Source of the DNA: an uncultured Chlorobiaceae bacterium
GTDB taxonomy: Bacteria; Bacteroidota; Chlorobiia; Chlorobiales; Chlorobiaceae
Direction: 5' to 3'
DNA: 43,446 nt
Assembly: GCA_903915955.1 (NCBI GenBank)
Contig: CAIWUU010000056.1
Span: 1-43,446 of the forward strand
Shown here: in pieces, positions 39,376 to 43,446 of the stretch
Layout of the letters: each line of letters starts with the position of its first letter
Numbering within the stretch: position 1 is the stretch's first letter
Position numbers and translations under genes: made by a program
Notes under the pieces: model-generated
The model's input: only the letters and a program-made list of their open reading frames with translations
The model's database searches: none
Told to the model about the DNA's origin: nothing

Positions 39376-40373
39376 AACGAAAAGCAAGCCTGTTTCTCTC
39401 TGCCACTCTTGTTGCGATAACTCTTCTTGTGGTTGTTTTTGTCGTGAACCAGTTGGTTGCGCTTGCCGGGCTTCTGAGCTCTCTGCATCCCAATGCAGGA
39501 GCTCTTTTCCTTATGTTCAGCGTATCAGTTATCCTTTTTTCTCTCTATAACGGAATCAGATTTTTTTCTCTGCCAAGAAAACCCGCACTTCCTACAGATG
39601 AAAATTCGCAGACAATGGCGGCATACTTTGCCTATATAACCGGAAGACTTCCGGTTCATCCCATGCATCCTGAACCAGCTAAAAATAAAAAAGATCAACG
39701 ATGGTTGCGTACCAACCTTAAACTTCTCGATACTGACTCACTCAACATAACCAGACAGATCGCCACCAGAAATTTTTTTGTAGGAGCTTTTGCCCAGAAC
39801 ACATCCTACGGAACAACCACGTCGCTGATCAATAATCTCAAAGTGGTGTGGAATATCTACACTTTTCACAACCACGAGCAACACTTCAGGGAGTTCATAA
39901 TCCTGGCTCGATCAGTTTACGAATATCTTCCACTTTCAGACTTTAAAAAGGAGGACATTCAGGCCCATATCAAACCGATTATTCAGTCGGCGTTCAGCAA
40001 TACCCTCTCCTCCCTGCTGCCAGCAGGGAACCTGCTCGCTCCCTTTTTCCTCAACCTCTTTCTGGCCGGAGCGACCAACACCTACATCACCTGCCTTGCC
40101 GGAATTATTGCCACTCGCCACTGCCAGAGCATCACGAGTGAAGACAAAAGGGAGATCATTCAGCAAAGCATGTTCGAAGCATCGTTCATGCTGAAAGAGA
40201 TTGTCAGAGAGTGTAACCCTATTTTATCGGTCACCATCAGTAATGCCATAAAAAAAGCAGGTATCGAAAGTCTCGACACCATGCAGTCTCCTTCAGCAGG
40301 AGGCGGCATGGCCAAAGACATTGTCTCACATCTGGCAAGCTCGCTGAAAAATATTCTGAAAGAGAATGGGTAA
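39372..40373 (+). CDS. membrane protein of unknown function (DUF697-like tail possible)
   Basis: A 333-residue protein. Two N-terminal membrane segments (about residues 7-28 and 40-60) precede a soluble helical region with a conserved-looking middle (RWLRTNLKLLDTD, RNFFVGAFAQNTSYG). A further hydrophobic stretch at about 205-247 (LLPAGNLLAPFFLNLFLAG) resembles the membrane part of DUF697 proteins, but I cannot be sure. It overlaps the flavoprotein gene by four bases, so the two are translationally coupled and probably act together. It ends 18 bases from the convergent tadA. Confidence 0.6.
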   Translation: MKRKASLFLSATLVAITLLVVVFVVNQLVALAGLLSSLHPNAGALFLMFSVSVILFSLYNGIRFFSLPRKPALPTDENSQTMAAYFAYITGRLPVHPMHPEPAKNKKDQRWLRTNLKLLDTDSLNITRQIATRNFFVGAFAQNTSYGTTTSLINNLKVVWNIYTFHNHEQHFREFIILARSVYEYLPLSDFKKEDIQAHIKPIIQSAFSNTLSSLLPAGNLLAPFFLNLFLAGATNTYITCLAGIIATRHCQSITSEDKREIIQQSMFEASFMLKEIVRECNPILSVTISNAIKKAGIESLDTMQSPSAGGGMAKDIVSHLASSLKNILKENG

Positions 40374-40378
40374 GTTGG

Positions 40379-40397
40379 CAGTTATCAGTTATCAGTT
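40379..40397. repeat. short heptamer tandem repeat
   Basis: The heptamer CAGTTAT occurs twice in direct tandem (40379-40385 and 40386-40392) followed by a partial third copy. It spans the tadA stop codon and the gap to the convergent gene. Confidence 0.5.
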
Positions 40398-40853
40398 GCT
40401 TTTGCGGAGTTCGCGGAAGAAATCTTTGAGTAGTGTTTCGCATTTGCTCTCCATGATTCCACCGAAGACCTCTGGCTGATGGTTGAGTTGCTGGCATCCG
40501 GTCACATTCATGACCGTGCCTGAGGCTCCCGCTTTTGGATCGTAAGCGCCAAAGATAACACGGCCGACCTTTGCATTGACGATAGCGCCAGCACACATCG
40601 GGCAGGGCTCCAAAGTTACGGCCAACGTGCAATCGTTGAGATATTTGCTGCCTATGGTCGCCATGGCTGAGGTCAAGGCAATCATCTCCGCGTGCGCTGT
40701 AGCATCGCAAAGTGCCTCCACCTGGTTGTACCCCCTCCCGATAACGTGGCCACTACTATCAAGCACAACAGCCCCAACGGGAACCTCCTTCCGTTCAAAC
40801 GCTTTCATGGCTTCCCGAAAAGCCAGCTCCATGCACCAGGTAAAATCCATCAT
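40392..40853 (-). CDS. tadA: tRNA-specific adenosine deaminase
   Basis: A 153-residue zinc deaminase that makes inosine at the wobble position of tRNA-Arg(ACG). The catalytic HAE is at 54-56 and the zinc motif PCPMC at 83-87, with KVGRVIFGAYDPKAGASG and a C-terminal helix KCETLLKDFFRELR characteristic of TadA. A second ATG directly follows the first, so the true start may be one codon downstream. It overlaps a short heptamer repeat at its stop codon. Confidence 0.95.
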   Translation of the reverse strand: MMDFTWCMELAFREAMKAFERKEVPVGAVVLDSSGHVIGRGYNQVEALCDATAHAEMIALTSAMATIGSKYLNDCTLAVTLEPCPMCAGAIVNAKVGRVIFGAYDPKAGASGTVMNVTGCQQLNHQPEVFGGIMESKCETLLKDFFRELRKSN

Positions 40854-41193
40854 ACTTTTTGTGTCAACAATACTTGCTGAAGAAGAGAGAACACGTTAGT
40901 TTACGTTTGAATGTTTCATTGATTATTCTTCAGGAAGATAGCTTCTCGATCGTAGAAAACCTATCAAGAGGTGCCGCAACAGTATCACGGAGTGGGTTTA
41001 ATCCGCTTGGATCAGCGTATGAATCTTAGGAATTTCAGAGTTGCAACTGAATATTGTCAACAATTGTTCGTAGAATGCGTTAGAAATGTGCAAGCTGGTG
41101 TCATCACGATAACAGTGTTGTTTTAAAAACGAAGCGTTACAGGAATCTGTCACCGCAGTGACACAGATACCTCTGAAGCTTCAAACCAGAATT
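40854..41193. other. 340-base intergenic region
   Basis: It lies between divergent tadA and the CNNM/CorC gene. No gene seen. The only clear structure is a perfect 6-bp hairpin TGTCAC-CGCA-GTGACA at 41148-41163, about 30 bases before the ATG at 41194; it could influence translation of the transporter or be chance. Confidence 0.4.
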
Positions 41194-42525
41194 ATGGAAA
41201 TACTTTTTCTTTTTGCCCTGATTGTTCTTAACGGCCTTTTCGCCATGTCGGAGATAGCGCTGGTCACGGCAAAGCGCTCCCGTCTTGCAAAATTGGCCGA
41301 TGATGGAGAGAGAGCTGCGGTTACGGCGCTGAAACTTGGCCAGGATTCAACAAGGTTTCTCTCGACCATCCAGATTGGCATTACCTCTATTGGTATTCTT
41401 AACGGTATTGTCGGGGAGAGCGCTCTTGCCGCCCCTTTGGCGACGACGCTGCAAACATTAGGAATGAATCCTGAACCAAGCCATATTATTGCAACAGCAG
41501 TTGTGGTTCTTGCCATCACCTACATCACCATTGTGATCGGTGAGCTTGTACCAAAACGACTTGGCCAGTTGAATCCTGAAGGAATTGCTTGCCTGGTTGC
41601 GCGCCCAATGCTCACCCTCTCGGCAATAACCCGGCCATTTGGGCGTCTGCTTTCGGCCTCAACCGATACGGTTCTCCGTCTGATGGGAAACCCCCCACAA
41701 GCCATGCCGAGCGTTACGGAAGAGGAGATTCATGCGATGCTTGAGGAGGGATCCGAAGCCGGGGTGATTGAGCAGCAGGAGCATGAGATGGTACGGAATG
41801 TCTTTCGACTGGATGATCGTCAACTGGGCTCACTGATGGTTCCAAGAGCAGACATTGTCTTCCTTGATGTCTCGCAACCGCTGGAAGAGAATATCCAGCG
41901 GGTGACAGAGTCTGAACACTCACGCTTTCCAGTCTGTAACGGCGGCCTGCAGTCTCTGATTGGTGTGATCAATGCCAAACAGCTTTTAGCGAAAACCCTG
42001 AAGGGACGCTTGACAGAATTTACCTCACAGTTGCAGCCCTGCGTCTATGTGCCCGAAACCCTTACCGGCATGGAGCTGCTCGACCATTTCAGAACTTCAG
42101 GCACCCAGATGGTTTTTGTTGTTGACGAATATGGTGAAATCCAGGGGCTGGTTACCCTCCAGGATATGCTTGAAGCTGTTACCGGAGAGTTTGTTCCACG
42201 AAATCTTGAAGATTCATGGGCAGTACAACGTGAGGATGGCTCATGGCTGCTTGATGGCCTTATTCCTGTCCCAGAACTTAAGGATACCCTTGAACTGAAA
42301 AACGTACCAGAAGAGGACAAAGGGCTCTACCATACGCTCAGCGGGCTGATGATGTGGTTGCTCGGTCGTATGCCTCGAACCGGTGATATCATGACCTGGG
42401 AGAGCTGGAATCTCGAAATTGTTGATCTTGACGGCCAAAGAATTGACAAGGTACTTGCTTCGAAAATCTCTGAAGTTCCACAACAAGAGGCCGGAAACTC
42501 AGTAACGTCCGTACCGGCAGAGTAA
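41194..42525 (+). CDS. CNNM/CorC-family transporter (HlyC/CorC, CBS domains)
   Basis: A 443-residue inner-membrane protein. The CNNM domain (about 1-190) has three to four membrane segments with LNGLFAMSEIALVTAKRSR, TRFLSTIQIGITSIGILNG and VIGELVPKRLGQLNPE. A pair of CBS domains (about 205-325) starts at LMVPRADIVFLDV and contains FVVDEYGEIQGLVTLQDMLE; the CorC/HlyC domain closes the protein. Family members export magnesium or cobalt or take part in metal homeostasis; the ion is not deducible. The start at 41194 gives the normal short N-terminus; a GTG 12 codons upstream is ignored. Confidence 0.9.
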   Translation: MEILFLFALIVLNGLFAMSEIALVTAKRSRLAKLADDGERAAVTALKLGQDSTRFLSTIQIGITSIGILNGIVGESALAAPLATTLQTLGMNPEPSHIIATAVVVLAITYITIVIGELVPKRLGQLNPEGIACLVARPMLTLSAITRPFGRLLSASTDTVLRLMGNPPQAMPSVTEEEIHAMLEEGSEAGVIEQQEHEMVRNVFRLDDRQLGSLMVPRADIVFLDVSQPLEENIQRVTESEHSRFPVCNGGLQSLIGVINAKQLLAKTLKGRLTEFTSQLQPCVYVPETLTGMELLDHFRTSGTQMVFVVDEYGEIQGLVTLQDMLEAVTGEFVPRNLEDSWAVQREDGSWLLDGLIPVPELKDTLELKNVPEEDKGLYHTLSGLMMWLLGRMPRTGDIMTWESWNLEIVDLDGQRIDKVLASKISEVPQQEAGNSVTSVPAE

Positions 42526-42634
42526 CAAGGAACCCTTTTCGTGCGCGCTCTGACGGCAAAACCCTTTGGAGCACAATAGTTGGTAGCGGAGTGTATGCCG
42601 CAGAACGGCACCAAGGGGCTGTCAATGCTCTGAC

Positions 42635-42684
42635 GGGGCTGAGCAAAATAGTTTTTGGCTAATTTCATCCAGCCCCGCAGGGGC
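42635..42684. repeat. GC-rich inverted repeat in the corC-hit gap
   Basis: GGGGCTG at 42635-42641 (also present at 42616-42622) can pair with CAGCCCC at 42670-42676, and the latter also forms a small hairpin GCCCC-gca-GGGGC at 42672-42684. The alternatives are mutually exclusive. It looks like a dispersed intergenic repeat rather than a terminator because no T-run follows. Confidence 0.4.
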
Positions 42685-42746
42685 AGCACAAGAGACAAAC
42701 TCCCGGAAAATCAGAATATCACTAAAATAAATTATTTTAATCAGTT

Positions 42747-43106
42747 ATGAAACATCAAGAGGCCGATTGTCTCTTTTGCCGGATAGTGCGAGGAGAGATC
42801 CCCGCCAAGGTCATCTACCGCAACGAGCACGTTGTGGCTTTCAGAGACATTACCCCGGTCGCCCCAAAACATGTACTGATTATTCCTGTCAGACATATCT
42901 CTTCACTCAGTGAGCTCCAGCCCGAAGATGAAGCAATAGCCGGTCAGATTCTTCTTGCCACCGGAGCGGTTGCCGAAATACTGGGTATCAAAGCATCTGG
43001 CTACCGGTTTGTCTTTAACTCCGGCGCTGATGCCATGCAGAGTGTTTTTCATATCCACGGCCATCTGATAGGCGGTCAACAGATGGGCTGGCCTCCCTTT
43101 CCATAA
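42747..43106 (+). CDS. HIT family protein (HINT-like nucleotide hydrolase)
   Basis: A 119-residue histidine triad protein of the Hint/HinT branch. The triad reads HIHGHLIGG (His102, His104, His106), with upstream CLFCRIVRGEIPAKVIY (Cys8 and Cys11 as possible zinc ligands) and FRDITPVAPKHVLIIP. Such proteins hydrolyse purine nucleoside phosphoramidates. Length is normal. It stands alone between the transporter and feoA. Confidence 0.94.
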   Translation: MKHQEADCLFCRIVRGEIPAKVIYRNEHVVAFRDITPVAPKHVLIIPVRHISSLSELQPEDEAIAGQILLATGAVAEILGIKASGYRFVFNSGADAMQSVFHIHGHLIGGQQMGWPPFP

Positions 43107-43170
43107 CCATTGCTGCTGCGGCTTTGCTCAACTCTTTCTGCAAAAACCGTCGATCTCCATGAATTTTTTT

Positions 43171-43199
43171 TTGTTCCTTGCTGTTATACTGGTTATAAT
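43171..43199 (+). promoter_or_regulatory. promoter upstream of feoA
   Basis: TTGTTC (43171-43176) and a perfect TATAAT (43194-43199) are separated by 17 bases, about 45 bases before the ribosome binding site AGGAG at 43231. No obvious Fur box was identified. Confidence 0.55.
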
Positions 43200-43243
43200 C
43201 GGTCCGATTTATTTTTTTATTGTTTAGTGCAGGAGATCATGGA

Positions 43244-43446
43244 ATGCGGTTATCAGAGTTGAAGGTTGGCAGGGAGGCTGAAGTGACGGCGGTAAAAGCT
43301 GAAGGCGCTGTAAGGCGCAGAATTATGGATATGGGACTGATCAAGGGCACCAGATTCAAAGTGGTCAGAGTCGCACCGCTCGGCGATCCTATGGAGATTT
43401 TTTTCAAGGGGCTCCATCTCGCCTTGAGAAAAAATGAGGCTGATGG
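43244..43446 (+). CDS. feoA: FeoA-like protein, ferrous iron transport (partial, runs off the window)
   Basis: The first 67 codons of a small SH3-fold protein: MRLSELKVGREAEVTAVK, then RRRIMDMGLIKGTRFKVVRV and GDPMEIFFKGLHLALRKNEA, the standard FeoA core. FeoA regulates the ferrous iron transporter FeoB, expected just downstream outside the window. AGGAG eight bases before the ATG at 43244 supports this start over the out-of-frame ATG at 43239. Some FeoA domains are fused to other domains or to a second FeoA, which cannot be judged here. Confidence 0.88.
   Translation, partial: MRLSELKVGREAEVTAVKAEGAVRRRIMDMGLIKGTRFKVVRVAPLGDPMEIFFKGLHLALRKNEAD

Overview
The window looks like chromosomal DNA of a green sulfur bacterium (Chlorobiaceae, Chlorobium/Pelodictyon group). 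The signs are a CsmI/J/X-type 2Fe-2S chlorosome-envelope protein next to a CrtH-type carotenoid isomerase, a citramalate-synthase-containing branched-chain amino acid operon, a glutamate synthase pair, and many starts without a clear Shine-Dalgarno sequence. Species cannot be fixed from the sequence alone. Most of the window is core metabolism; the accessory signals lie at the left edge and around 26.9-28.9 kb.

Layout. 1-2.0 kb: a run of small stem-loops fused to the C-terminal part of a type I restriction HsdR gene that has lost its start. 2.1-5.5 kb: chlorosome 2Fe-2S protein, alanine dehydrogenase and, convergent, carotenoid isomerase. 5.7-9.8 kb: a stress block with an ECF sigma factor, a small zinc-type anti-sigma factor, an ArsR-type regulator, Hsp20 behind a sequence that fits a sigma-54 promoter very well, an intergenic terminator with a possible embedded promoter, and DnaK. 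9.9-10.3 kb: an unknown small protein. 10.4-17.0 kb (minus strand): a seven-gene envelope operon headed by a phytol-kinase/DUF92 fusion, followed by tolQ, tolR, tolA, tolB, pal and cpoB, ending in a bidirectional terminator.

17.0-26.9 kb: a long structured leader and then ilvD-ilvB-ilvN-ilvC-leuB-leuC-leuD-cimA, nearly a whole valine/isoleucine pathway plus the leucine steps LeuB, LeuC and LeuD. CimA makes citramalate, which LeuCD and LeuB can turn into 2-oxobutyrate, so one operon serves all three amino acids; leuA is not in the window. 26.9-28.9 kb (minus): a glycoside-hydrolase-like protein with a cut-short RTX-like tail overlapping cimA, and a small unknown protein followed by two tandem terminators. 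29.0-37.8 kb (minus): tRNA-Val, clpX, a DUF4404 protein, gltD, gltB and gpmA. 38.1-43.4 kb: a nitronate-monooxygenase-like flavoprotein coupled to a membrane protein, tadA (minus), a CNNM/CorC-type transporter, a HIT protein, and the start of feoA behind a good promoter.

No clearly new defence system or CRISPR array is visible. The best leads are the fused two-domain isoprenoid-alcohol kinase at the head of the tol operon, the sigma-54-like heat-shock promoter with its upstream palindrome, the stem-loop run at the broken hsdR, and the truncated RTX-type hydrolase with its small neighbour.
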